Source: Typha latifolia (Eukaryota; Streptophyta; Magnoliopsida; Poales; Typhaceae). Taken from it: a DNA stretch of 64,000 nt. The stretch is taken from assembly GCA_019914945.1 (NCBI GenBank), contig CM034112.1, positions 7,904,501 to 7,968,500 of the forward strand, in the 5' to 3' direction. The notes beneath the pieces are model-generated. The model saw only the letters and a list, made by a program, of their open reading frames with translations, did no database searches and had not been told where the DNA came from. This document shows, one piece after another, positions 35,048 through 48,050 of this stretch. The first letter of the stretch is position 1. Each line of letters starts with the position of its first letter. A program made the position numbers and the translations under genes.

Positions 35048-37410
35048 TCTAAATTTCTGGCTTCGATCGCCTCTGAGGGCGATATTTTCTTAGTTTTAAT
35101 TCACATGCAGGTAGCGTCCCATCTGATATATTAATTCAACCCCTCGTTGAATTGAATTGGGATGTTGTGCGCTGTGGATATGTATGCGGTGCATGAATAA
35201 AGAATGGTTTAGAGGAGTGTATGAAGTCATGGAGTACGTAATCTTTGGCTATGTGTTTATGTCTGATACGTAAGATTCAATGCATGCAACAGCTATATCG
35301 TTTACTTTTTATATTAGTCGATGATTCGATTCGTGTATGAAGTCATGCTGTGTTCATGGTGTTGACTTGGATTAGTTAATTAATTAATTGATTGCCCCTT
35401 GCATTAGGCCACGGATTCCACGCGCTGCATGTTTTTAAACTTTTACTGGCTTCCTTTAGTTATTGCATAATAATTTTCAAAGATAAATATAAATAAGGTA
35501 TTTTTATAATTTTACTCATATTTTATTATTTGGTTGTAAAATATAGATAAAACTATAATGATTAAGTATGTCAATTAAAATCATTTTAAGATGAAAAGAT
35601 CAAAATGCCCTCATAATAGATAGTAGGTAATAACACAATGTATCCCTAATATGCCTTATTGATGGTCATCTCATGTTCTCTTTCTAGCATTAGTAAAATG
35701 ACATTGTAAGGAGAACTCAAAAAGTGCGAGCCAATTATTTCATTAATTATGGATTGAAAAACAAATTTAATGAAACTATTGGAAATAATTTAAAACAAAC
35801 TGAGAAATAAAAGAATAAAAATAATAAATGAATCAAATAGATCTAACATGATAGATCGAAGACGGAGAGCAATCGACTATTGTGATAGAGAGATCGGCTA
35901 TTGAGATGGGGGAAGAAAAATGGAAAAAAAAAGGAAAGGGTTAGATATAGATATGATATTTTGGTTATTTTCTATTAATAAAAATTCTACTAGAAAATGT
36001 GTATAATTTTATCTTATATTCCACCCTATGATAAGATTTTCTACTTAACTTGTTGATTTAATTTATACAAGGTTTGATCAAAATGTATAGAAATAAGTAT
36101 TTGGTTACAAAACATAGTTAAGAGAGATCTTATTTATGAATAAGTATCTTTTATTCACAGACCAAATGCCGAGTTAATTAATAGTTTAGTCCAACGGAAT
36201 GCCTCTTAACTAAATTGTTTCACTGTTAATTAAATATGTCTGTATGCGTCTTAATTAAATCGGCATGGTATATGGGACTGGTGAGGATCAAAGTTCCAAG
36301 CAATGTACGACATTCATGACGACACAGTTGTCAAATGGGCATCAAGTGCAAGATTCTGCCAAAGTTGACTTAGTACTCAAAAAGATATAAATTACAAATA
36401 TGAAATATACACCATCACATAGTTTGATGTTTGCTTTTATACTAAGTTCTAATGGCTGATAATTTTTGACCCAACATGATAATTATATATAAATCCAAAG
36501 GCTTTGAATTAGTTTTGTCCATTTAAGTTTGCGTTTTAGTACTTCAATTAGTTTTGTCCATTTAAGTTTAACCAAATCCCGGATAATTTATTAATCACCC
36601 AATAAACCGATTATAATCATAATAACTTGTTTATCACCAGAATAATTTATCTATAAATCATGCAACCGTATAACTAGCTTAAATCTAACTCATTAAAATA
36701 TATATAATAAATAGATAATGTCTAAGCTTAAATCTAACTCATTAAAATATATATAATAAATAGATAATGTCTAAGTTTAACATTCAACCCAATTTAATAA
36801 ACCAATGCAAGTTCTTAGGCAGGGGCTTAAGAAAGGCTTGAATTTAACTTGATCCAATTGTCTATATTACATGTTTTGTATATATATATAGTCTATCTAT
36901 GTAGTCCGGTATAAAGTAATATATTATTGTTAGAATATAAAATATAAAAATTATTGTTCTCTTAATTTAAAAAAATCATAATTTTTATATTTTATATTCT
37001 AATATATATATATATATATATATGGACATTTTTAATTTCATCGCTGCGAGGGTGCTAATGAGTGCCAACGACTGATGCAAAATATTCAGCTTAATAATTA
37101 AAGAAAAAACAATGAATGAAAACTAGCTAATTTGTAGAGGTCATAAACAATTATATAGAGAAACTAAATTTATATGTTCATATTGTAAGTGCATAAATAT
37201 ATATATATATATATATATATATTCTTTAGAGGAAGAAAATTGCTACATGATGTAGCATGCATCGAGGGAGGAATTCATGACAGTCTGAGAACATTGGAAG
37301 GATCTTGGTGGAATCAAAGGGTCTCAGGATGACATCACTGAATCGAGTAATACATTATTTTGGGTGGAAACATCGTTCTAAGAAAAAATAAATAGCATTG
37401 AGCCCAATGT
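35048..37410. other. AT-rich intergenic DNA
   Basis: No genes recognised. It contains a 49-bp tandem duplication (36,677-36,774) and short (TA)n runs near 37,005 and 37,197. Confidence 0.5.
36677..36774. repeat. 49-bp perfect tandem duplication
   Basis: GCTTAAATCTAACTCATTAA starts at 36,677 and again at 36,726, with no difference seen across the unit. Confidence 0.95.
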
Positions 37411-37419
37411 TTTTTTTTT

Positions 37420-38830
37420 GCCAAATTCCATCGTTTAGGTCTTAAAAATTATAATTTTGCTATTACTTTTCGTAGAGATCTTGGATTTGGATAATTCCTT
37501 CCGTGTTTGAATTTCTACGATTAGCTTTATCTTTTTCTCTGTGTCACTTATACTATGTTTGGCAAAATTATGATATTACCCTTTTATGTTATTTTATATT
37601 GCTAAAAGATTGTAATATGAGATTATTGAAGATTGAATAAAATTATTAGAGTTTCGTTTTCCATTGTTCTTGGTATTTTTTGAATCAATAAGATTTTGAG
37701 GACTTAGTTCTTGGTATTATATTGGAAAATCAACAAGATCGAGGAAGGTGTTCTTGCTTTGGCTCGTCGGTGTCCTTACACGCTTGCTCCCTACTTCAGC
37801 TGGTATCAGATATGCTCTTCTTTGCACCGTGCTACTAGGAAGACGTATCGATGTGCAGGAAGTCCCATATTGAGGAGGTGTATAATCGTGATCATGAAAA
37901 TATTGCTTGCTTGACACAAAAGGTCAAGGCACTAACTTGGCAAATTGCTGCGTTGACTACTTTGGCTCAACAACAAAACCATCTGCCTCCCGTCCGGAAT
38001 ATCCATGTATCAAATGAGGAGGCATATGATCTCGAAAATCTTTTTCCTAGTCATTAGGCATGGGAAAGAAAGTTGACAGTCCACCGTGATTTGGAGTGAT
38101 GGGAATCACGTTTGAAGACTAAAGTGCCTGAATTCCCTAAAAGCTTGCAACCCAAAGAGTTTCTAGATTGGATTGCCATGGTGGAGGAGGTCTTGGATTT
38201 TAGGGAGGATCTTGATGGCAAATGAGTTTCTTTGGTCTCTACTAGGTTTTAGGATCGTTGCTGCATGGTGGCAATACTCCAAACTCAACGGATCTCACCA
38301 AGGGAAGTAGAAGATAGAGTCATGGGAGAAGTTGAAGAAGCATATGCATTCAGTGTTTTTGCCCCACAAATACATGAGGCGGTTGTATCTACGACAAGAA
38401 GCGTGTAAGGTTGATGTTTACATCTAGAGTTCTATTAGTTGATTGTACGCAATGACCTTTCAGAAATGGAAGACCAATTGATTTCTCGCTACATTGGAGG
38501 TATGCCTCGATAAGTTCATGATACTCTTAAATGTTTGACCTTTATTCTGTTTCAGAGGCACATCAAAGAGCTTTGCAATTAGAAATGCTATCTGGCCGCA
38601 AATCTGGTGGTTACACTAGCGTTGGGAGGAACAACATGAACTCAAAACCATCTAGTTGAACTCCAGTTGCAATACCTACTACGGGGAACATCAAGTTTTC
38701 TCGAATAAAGCGCTTGTTACTGGGGCTGGTCCTTGTTCTTAGAAAAGTGGTGAACTTGGACATCGGATGACCGAGTGCCAGAAAGGGGTCCGAGTTGGCA
38801 AAGGTCCGTTTGTGGACAACGAAGAACTTG
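37420..38830 (+). mobile_element. Degenerate gypsy-type LTR end and gag remnant
   Basis: A TGGTATCAGA primer-binding-type site (about 37,800) follows LTR-like sequence. Gag-like pieces then appear in changing frames: an ..IAALTTLAQQQ.. coiled segment (37,850-38,057), LQPKEFLDW, then a MRRLYLRQ-type stretch, QRALQLEMLSGRKSGG (about 38,560-38,620) and a ruined zinc knuckle (ELGHRMTECQK-like, about 38,740-38,790). Stops and frameshifts are frequent and no pol follows. Confidence 0.65.
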
Positions 38831-38899
38831 TAGAAGGTGACCTCCATAATTTTTGATAGGATGTTTGTGTATGATATAGCTGATGAATATTAATTCCCA

Positions 38900-40690
38900 A
38901 AAGATCATATGATAGGGATCAAGGGCCACTAATGGTTGTTTGGAAAGCTTAATTCACTAGCGAAGAACAGACGATGATGGGTGGCTAAGCAAAAATATTT
39001 TCATTTGCTTCACTTTGCCCCCTTGTGCTTTAGGCTAATGTGAAAATATTAACTTTCATCAAACTAATGAGAAAGTACAAATTACCATAATACTTATATA
39101 GTATTAATAATTTTGTTGTTTGAATAAATATGAATCTTCTACCCATATTGTTAAGAAGATTCAAATTTTTTCTTCCCCATATATTTAAAGAAAGTTGCAT
39201 TGTGATAGTTTAATATTAACTACGATTTAAGGTTTATAATCTTAGATTGGAGATGACTGAAGAGGTTTATAATCTCTAATAGTATTTTTCTGTACTTTTG
39301 CTGTTAGTTTGGATAAAAAATGTTAATAGATTTGCATTAGTCTAAACAACATGGTGTAAAGCGATATGAATAAAAGTTCAAAAGGATAGTTTGATTTTAG
39401 GCATAACTACAAGGGGTAATTTATAATTTATTACGATAAAATTTACTCACATATAAAATTTAAAAATAAGAAAATGCTCACTATAATAAATTTTGAATTG
39501 GATTTCAAAATGCTCACTATAATAAATTTTGAATCGGACTGTTGAAGAGCTTCTTGCTGTTGGTCCCAAAAGATCCGTAGTGAATTAATCGAGGCCTGTG
39601 GAGAGGAGCTTCTTGCTGCATGGCAGCTGTGCTTCCTTGTTCACCATCAATAAAACAGTCGGGCTGCCAACATCAAAATCCAATAGTGGATTTCTTTCTT
39701 TCCTTTCTTTTCCTTTTCTTTGCTGTTTCTACTACATGAATTTTCGAAGAGGATCCCAACTACCTGTGGAACTTACTATTCTTGTTCAGTAAATAACAGT
39801 GATGTGGAGAAATGGATGCAGTTTTGATCTCGTCTTCTTTTCTCTATGATGCCTAGTTTTGACTAGGCTTATTTAGTTGTAAATATTTTCAGGCAACCAA
39901 ATAAATGGTTATGTAGATCTTTCCTGAATCCATTTTTGATTTTGCTACTACTACTGCTCACAAAAATGATATAATTTCTTCTACAACAAGAGGAGAGGAA
40001 AGTTCCAAGGATAGACTATCCTGGCACTGGTTCCAAATATCCGAAAAGGATATCTGAAAACTGATATTTGTAATTCAAATTCTTCATTTTTGCTTATAAT
40101 TTTTTTTCTTTGAGAGAAATAGAAATTTAATAGTGTCCTAATTAAACTAGAATTTAAATCCAGAAACACTCGTACAATAGGAGTCTCTTTTAATAATTTG
40201 AGCACTATCTTGTCGGACTATAATTTTTATATAACATCGTATTATTATTTTGTCTACTTTTTAACCCTACACTTTGGTTTATTTACCTCTAAAAACTTAG
40301 TAAATAAAAAATTATTAAGACACTTCCTACCCTAATCCCTCGTTAACTATGTCTACTAATATATAACCTTGAGAAAAATGTTAAAAGAAGCTAGGATTTT
40401 GTAATGGTACTTTTGGCAAGGTAATTATTTTTTAAAAGAAGAAAAACTACATTACCTAACTGCTAGAGATACAAAAGTCATCGCCAACATCCGCGACTAA
40501 AAGTTGTACCAAAAGGTTGAGAAAAGACTCTCCTAGGTATATCTACATATTATATTTGTACCTAAATTTGCTAATTAGCCAGTAGACTTGTTAGTTTTAG
40601 GGTAGATATGTTTAGCATTTAAACAAGAATAATGAGGAGGAAATTTGCAATCATATATAAGGTAGGCCAAAGTCCAAGGCGCTAAGTGAA
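38900..40690. other. Intergenic DNA, nothing recognised
   Basis: AT-rich with no domain-bearing frame. A 40-bp phrase (TGCTCACTATAATAAATTTT) is repeated at about 39,475 and 39,510. Confidence 0.5.
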
Positions 40691-40707
40691 GGTCCTTCAT
40701 AATGTTT

Positions 40708-41130
40708 TAGACCTGATCATCACTGGGCCTAACGTGCCCATGCTCAGCCCGAACACACCCTATTTTAACTAGGCTAAGCCTAGCTCAAGTCTGAAATGGT
40801 AATGGGTGGCACAGTTTAGGCCTTTGCCTACTTGACCCACTACACTCGACTGCAGACTGGCCCATTATGCCAATCCGTTCCTATAAAATATATACTACTA
40901 TATAAATATGTTCCATGAAAAGTACACTTGGCCCATTATGATATATGTTATTTTTTATAACCCAACCCGTTACGGTCGACTTGAGTCCAATATATCACGG
41001 GCTAGTGGGCAGTAACATACTTTAATATTCTAGCTTGACCTGAACACAGCCTGGCAAACATAATCTTGAGCACAATTATCTTGAAAAGCTCGACTTGAAC
41101 CAAACCTAACCCACTTGCTGATCACCTCTA
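40708..41130 (+). mobile_element. Non-autonomous TIR transposon (423 bp, hAT-like) with perfect 8-bp target duplication
   Basis: The ends TAGACCTGATCATC and GCTGATCACCTCTA are inversely related, and the flanking TAATGTTT is exact on both sides (40,700-40,707 and 41,131-41,138). The subterminal regions carry GGCC/GCCC words (TTGACCC, GGCCCATTATG). An 8-bp duplication fits the hAT superfamily. An eroded relative lies at 23,440-24,053. Confidence 0.88.
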
Positions 41131-41353
41131 TAATGTTTACTAGTGACATAGAGACAATTTCACCTCTAGGTGGGTGATTCTATGTAGGATGATAAAGCTT
41201 TCTTGAGGAGGATAGCTTTAGTCGATAAGGCAAGTGGTAAACACCGAAGTGACTTTTGCTATAATCAAGGAACACGATATGGACCATAAGGTGAAATCTA
41301 CCACACTAGATTTGTCGTGACTTGAGAATGAACTACCATTGTTAAGATTGAGG

Positions 41354-42140
41354 TGTAACACCCGCCATCAAATACATGCCCTTCACGTGGGTAGAACCCA
41401 TGTGATTACCACGTGACTCGCTGTTCAATGTTTCAACACAATATATAAGAGAAAAATCCACATTTTCTCAAATAATATATTAGAAAAAGCCCATAACACT
41501 AAGGCTACAATAACCCTAATATACATATCCATACAAACATAAATCAATACCCATATAGGAGTAACAAGCCATCTAGATTAATTTATATGAAAATAGAATA
41601 AAATAAGAGATAGAAGACTAAACACTAGTGTTCGCCAGATCCTCCACAAGCCCGAGTCAACTATTAATCTGAAAATAGTTTCACCAAATGGTGGTTAACA
41701 TAAAGCTCAGCAAGTATCTACTATTATAGTCTAAAAATAGTGCAATGAATGATGTAACAATAAGTAAATCTGAATATGTACATCATGATCAAATCAATGC
41801 ATTAGTATCTCATATTCAACATGTTCATCTAATGTGTATATACATTAGCAATCGATAACCTATCATGTATCAATCTAGACTATCAAGTCTTTAAACTTGA
41901 GCTCACATCGAGCTCTGCCCATAGGCCTATACACATGATATATATTATCTTATATTACCAAGTTTGTAACACAGGCTCATATAGAGCCACGCTTGTAGGC
42001 CATAACAATACTCATATATGACCACACACATACCCTAAAGAAAGGGTAGATCCTAGTGGTAGAATCGTTAGTCCATTACCTAGCGAATAACATGACTGAT
42101 TATTCACCATCAATGACTAAGGACCTCAACTGTAAGCCCA
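41354..42140 (+). mobile_element. LTR fragment with TGTAACACCC start
   Basis: It begins TGTAACACCCGCC and contains the CACAGGCTCATATAGAGCC phrase related to the remnant at 6925-7144. It runs into the next LTR (near 42,150) with no visible 3' end, so it is truncated. Confidence 0.5.
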
Positions 42141-42449
42141 TCTGATATGATTCAGACTTCACTGATATCGTCTCGACCATGGATACACCTTAGGAGTGTC
42201 TTTTCTTATTGTTTTAGTATTTTATTCAGAGAAAAATAAGATTTCTATAGGTTGCGTTCAAACATGGTTGGGTGCGTTCGAATGCCCCTAGACGTTCACA
42301 AATATAGAGAACACATTCGACTCTGTTCGAATGCGGTTAATGAAAATCCATTCTTTCTAGGATTAATAATTGTCATTTTTGAATTATTTGATAAGCCTCT
42401 TAAGGTGTGAATGATAACCAAAAAAGAAACATGGAATGAATTGAGTTTT

Positions 42450-42814
42450 TGTAACAACCCAATCCCCCAAAAAAAAAAAAAAATTTCATGGGCACGACGC
42501 GACCGGCCACACTGTGGCCGGCCTCGTGCCCATGCCAGCTGCTCATGCAGCTTGGTGGGGCGCCACGCGCCTGCGGCCGCTACCGCAGCCAACCGGCTGC
42601 GGCTAGCTGGCCGCGGTGGGCCTCGGCACCGCCACTGCTCCTCCTCCACTGCCTTCTCTCTCTCTCTCTTTAAATCTCTCTGTCTCTCTCTCTCTCTCTC
42701 TCGGCCACCCTCTCTCTCTCTCTCGGCCACCCTCTCACTCTACTCTCTCTATCTATACCGGCACCTTCCCTAGAGCCGCCGCCGCCGCCGCTGAGATCTC
42801 TCACTCCCCCTCTC

Positions 42815-42864
<50 letters not shown>

Positions 42865-43048
42865 CCCGAGGTTGGTATCGTCAGAGCCGAGCTGACGGCG
42901 CCGGCCGCTGGCTGGCCAGTAGCGGCCGGTGCCCTCCCCGCCGGCTCGGGTCCGCAACCTCCTCCCTCACCTCCTCTCTTTCTTCTCTTCCTCTTCTCTT
43001 CCTCTTCTCTTCTTCTTCTTCCTCTTCTCTTCTTCTTCTTCTTCTTCT

Positions 43049-43088
<40 letters not shown>

Positions 43089-45700
43089 TTTCTCCTTCTT
43101 CCTCAGCTCCTTCTCGTCGCCACGCACGGTGTTGGGCTCGGCCCAGCACTGATGGCAGATGTAATTAATTTATTAATTAATTAGTTTATTTATGTTATTT
43201 ATTTATGTATTTTTCTTCTTAATTAATGTAAATAGATTATTTAGACATTAACTATTTTAATAATATTATATATCATTCAATATAATTTTATTAATGATAA
43301 TTTTTATAATTAATGATTAATTAGGTATAAATATAGGTAATACTTATATTTATTTATTTATTTACATATCTATTAGATTAATAGATAGATTTGTAAATTA
43401 TACTTATTAGATTTATATTTTAATACCCTCATCATATATATTTTAAGTATTTCTATTAATTTTATGTATTTCTATTAATTTTATGATTATTCTGCAACAA
43501 ATAAAATACTAAGTTTATTTAGTTATTTATTTATTATTTTATTGAGTAAAGACTGCGTTGTCCCTAATTAATCGAGATAGTGTATGAATTATAAAATTAA
43601 TTAAAATTAGACCACCTTTATACTTATTTAGCCTTTTATTTTATTTTATAATTATATATTTAGAAATACTCTTATATAAAAGGAAACAAGCCTCTTCTCC
43701 TTATATTATAACTAACTTTTTATAATAATAAAGAATTATAATATTTGAATCGTATCTATATTATAGACCTAGTTATGTAATCAAAAATAAAGAAAAGTGA
43801 TTCTAAATCTAATAAACCTTTATATTTTAACTGAATTAATTTTAATTAGATAAACGGCTAACATCATACTACTTAAATATTTCAGATCCCGAACTCCCTT
43901 ATTTGAGACCTCGTAGACCTTGCTAGCGATGAGTGTCACTTGGTTACCTGACGGACGTGAGAGATGCGTGGTTTGTATCTTCTGATCAGACGGTGAGTAG
44001 TCTTATCCCCTAGACGCCTTTCTCAAATTAGGTTATAGTATATATGATGTACATACATGTTTTGGCCTCCAGCATGATTATATGATTTTATCTAGAGATG
44101 ATTACAGTCGAGCATATTTTATCATGCATTCAATTATGCTGATTTGGGATATGAGTACATTGGTGATATATATAGAGATGATTAAGGATGATTCTACTGT
44201 TATGATTGTTTACCGAGTTGATCTGTAGCATAAGTATGCATGTATTGACGATACAATTGGAGACTACATTGCATCAATTTCTCTTGATTCCTATTCCACC
44301 TAAATTTCTGTTAGGTATTGACTTATTATCGTATTGGATATATGCATTTGCTCTGTCATTTAGAAAGAAAGCATGAAATGTGATTGGTAGGATAGTTAAT
44401 AGAAAGCGTGAGGATACCTGAGTGGGCGCGAGGGTTAAGACGCGCTCGGTGGATGATTGATCGCTCGACATGGTCGCGATCCTGTTGGCCTTACGTCTAA
44501 GGTCGTTAGTCTGTGTGCGCAGCAGACATTTGGACACATGTTGTTCGCTAGGGCATATGTGGCGAGTTATCCTCACGAGGTTTCTATCAACTATGTGTGT
44601 GCCCGGTCTGGATGGATGTTGATACCCTAGCAGGTGGCGGGGTATGATTATATTTGAGATACTCCTTGCGGATGCCAGAGTATGCTCTGAGCCTTCGGGC
44701 ATGATGTTGAGACCGAGTACTGGGTATTGACTGTGCACAGTGGTCTAGTATGTCGATATTATATTGAGATGTCAGTGATGATTATGATGCTGAGAAATGC
44801 ATATGATTTCATTATCATTTGATTACCTAATTATCGAGTGGTCAATATTCATCATATATGATTGCATTTGATATCATAACGTGGTCATGGTCGGCATGCA
44901 TCATGTGTCATATTTGAGAGAGAGTTATGATGATAGTATGATACAGAGATTTGTTTACTCATGGTCGAGGATTATATATTCTTTTATCAGTTATGACATG
45001 TTATCTACTTTTCATTTATATATTATTGAGGATACATTCATATACTCATTCATGGCATGATACTCTTTCCGATTCATATTATCCAAGTATATGATTTACT
45101 CTCGTTTGGCATCACCGATTCGGGGTAAGGTCTATTCACTGAGCCTTTTGCTCATGACTCTCTTTATTTCTTTTCTAACCCCTCAGATTTGTGGTACGTG
45201 ATAGCGACCTGAGATATCCTGAGAAGATATTTTAGAGTGATGATGAGGTGAGCTATTGATGCGAGATGGTATAGAAGATAGTTTAACCAGACATTGAGTT
45301 GTATCGTTGTTTGTTATATTTGTGCCTTATTATATCGAATGATGATTTGTATAGTATATATCAGAATTTATAGCACTCGTGTATCAGTTGTTTAGTTATA
45401 TCTTGATGGTTTGTTATGGCCTGTGTGGGCCCTGCCGGATTATGTAGTGGTCTAGTGTATATTATTATGAACTTGGATATTCGTATGTTAACAAGTTTAT
45501 TTGGTTGATAGCATGATGTATTTGGTGATGGATTATGTGATCATGGATAGGTTAACATGTTTTATTTGATGATATCATGATTATATGTGCACAGGAGAGT
45601 ATCTGGGTGGGACGGGCTCCGCCCGACCTGTCGCGTGCGCCGCGCGTGCCGTGTGGGCACGTGGGCGTGCACGTGCTCGTGCTGGATGGGGGGCATTACA
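42450..45700 (+). mobile_element. Solo LTR, 3.25 kb, with perfect 5-bp target duplication
   Basis: It begins TGTAACAACCC, ends GGGGGCATTACA, and is flanked by GTTTT on both sides (42,445-42,449 and 45,701-45,705). TG..CA ends, the 5-bp duplication and the absence of internal coding sequence identify a solo LTR. It is the same family as the copy at 5-2704 but in opposite orientation, and longer because of its microsatellites and AT-rich tracts. It sits within the LTR of gypsy element 2. A Tekay/Del affiliation is inferred from the ends and size. Confidence 0.92.
42655..43095. repeat. (CT)n, (TTC)n and (TTTC)n microsatellites near the LTR start
   Basis: Runs at about 42,656-42,700, 42,820-42,862 and 42,975-43,090. 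All are pyrimidine on the strand in which the LTR reads forward. Serine/leucine or lysine/arginine repeat frames here are artefacts. Confidence 0.95.
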
Positions 45701-46799
45701 GTTTTTGCCCTAATCTTCTTCTCCTTTTCTCTCGTTCCCTTATCCCCCGGCTCCACCGCCTCTAGCCTCCCTCGACCGGCCACCCACCTTAGTCCCTTAG
45801 GGCAGCCCACTCCCTTCTTCAAATCTCTCTACCCTCGCCCTAACCCTTTCCATCATCTATAATCCTTCCACCACCACCTTACTCATCGGTTCCACCCTAT
45901 TACCACCATCCTACCACCTCCATAATCCACCTAGGAACCCATGCCTCCATCCACGGATCCAAAGAACAAGACTCCCGACGTGCGCCCACTTGTCTAAAGA
46001 TATCTTCAAATCATGCCGTCTAATTCTCCTAAAATTAGATTCGTTGAAAAGCTTCTTTCCAGGGCTATGACTTATCAAAATTTCACATTGATCCAACGAC
46101 TATATCTTTAGGAATCCTCTTCTAAAGTTCTATGCAAGATCTTGTCCAAAATTGAAAATGGGATAGATCAAACCTTAACCCAAGGGGAGATCGTATTAAG
46201 AGTGATATCAGAGCCATCGTTTCTCGGACACGTGCTTCCTATGATGACAACTAAAGCCATAGCTGTACGGTGAAATGAGGAGGACAAAATTTCCCTAATG
46301 GAGGAGGGGGAAACGGTCGTGGGAACTTCCACTCATGGAACCAACCGACCGAATCTGAATATGGAAGAACATAGTGTTCAAGCCATGATTGGATATCTTT
46401 CCGAATAAATGGCCATCAATAATCAAATGATGATGGAGATGATGCAGGAAATCTGGGCGACAAGAGAAGCTATGGCGATCAGAAATGCACCAACGACTCC
46501 CTAACACGAGTTTTTCACCATGAACCCGCCGCCACCGGTTTAGAACCTTCACCAACAAGAACCCCTACTGCCACAACCCTTTGGGCAGAGGCCAGCAAAG
46601 ATGATTCCGCCAGGCCAAATTGTGGGTGAGCCCGTTCGTCGAGCAAACCTAAATGGAGATCATCTTGGAGATCTAGACCCTTGGCCGGAGCAAGACGAAC
46701 TAGAACCTCGTTGGGTTAACATAAACCGAAGGAGGGATCATCAACCATTTGTGATGCATCCTCCTCAGGTTAGACAAGGGCTTGATATAATCTAGAACG

Positions 46800-48050
46800 A
46801 GACAACGGTATCCGTGGGCGAACGGTGCATCTCGACTTTTCAAAGTTCAAAGGTGGTGATCCGATCGATTGGTTGTATAGGCTGGAATAATTTTTCGCGT
46901 ACCAAGGTACGGTGGAAGAGTATAAGATGACGCTTGCTTGCTTCCACCTTGAAGATGAGGCATTTCATTGGTTTCAAGGAGCCAATGTGCATGATACGAT
47001 TGAAAGTTGGGACGATTTCTACACTGATATCATGCGGCGATTTAGAGCATCGGGGTATGAAGACTTCGATGCTCTTCTCTCAAAGACTATACAAAGGATA
47101 CGGTTGGAGCATACTAAGAAGAATTTGAGAGAATAAGTAGTCGCTGCCAACCTCCTGATCAACAATTTCACAGCACCTTCATCTCGGGGTTATAGGAAGA
47201 CATACAAGCTGACATGAGGGTTTTAAGGCCTAGAACCTTAATGGAGGCCTTCGAGGATGCAGTACTAATGGAACACAAGCATAGAGCAATGAAGATACAC
47301 CTCATACAGAATTGGACAAGCCAAGATAGTCGCAACTCGGTTCGGCCTCCCATAGCAATAGGAAATGTGACCGGCGTATTATGAGCTGCTGCTGTAATGG
47401 TGCCTCCTCAAGCACCCCTGAGGCCCTCCCATGATGTGAAGTATGCACCTAGAAGTCCGGGTCGAACACTCTCACTTGCTCAAGTGGAGGAGCGAAGAGC
47501 CAATGCTTATGCTTTCGCTGTGATGAGAAGTTTATGCCCGGATATCGCTGCGCTAAACTGATAGGATCGGTGATGCTAATAGATGGATTGGAGGAAGCTG
47601 AGGATGAGGTCGCAGCTGAAGATGAGGGTGTGGCTGAACATCAAGAAGGAGTAGCAGAGGAGCAGCCCATGAAAGACATTATGGCCAAAATCTCTCTCCA
47701 TGCCTATTCCAAGACAGCCGCACCAAAGACCTTGCAGGTGAATAGTGTAGTCAAGAAAACCACAGTGAGAATTTTGATTGACACCAGGTCCACTCACAAC
47801 TTTATTAACAAGAGGATTCTTAGAAAGATTAGGCTCGAGTCGAAACCAACGGACGGGTTCGATGTGACGATCGGAGATGGCACCACATTTACGGGCTGAT
47901 TTTATTTGCAGAGGTGTGGAGTTGAAGGTGCAAGGCCAAACTTTCATATTAGATCTTTATCTGTTGGCCTTACGGAGTGCCGACATCATCTTGGGAACTC
48001 AATGGCTTCAAAGCCAATTTCTGCACCAATATCATATGGCAATTTGGAGC
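46800..48050 (+). pseudogene. Gypsy gag-protease pseudogene of element 2
   Basis: The gag core reads DPIDWLYRLE, then MTLACFHLEDEAFHWFQG and DFYTDIMRRF, typical of the plant retrotransposon gag domain, up to a stop at 47,134. After a degraded stretch, the gag end and an acidic linker (LIDGLEEAEDEV) lead to a protease motif ILIDTRSTHNFI (about 47,771), in which the catalytic D-S/T-G is broken: G is replaced by R. The frame then shifts near 47,895. It is non-functional. Confidence 0.8.

Noticed and set aside
42296..43168. Several open frames of 80-180 codons around 42.3-43.2 kb
   Set aside because: They are all made by (CT)n, (TTC)n and (TTTC)n repeats in the second solo LTR.
44274..44738. 154-codon minus-strand frame in the solo LTR
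   Set aside because: Lies inside the LTR, antisense to it, and shows no known domain.
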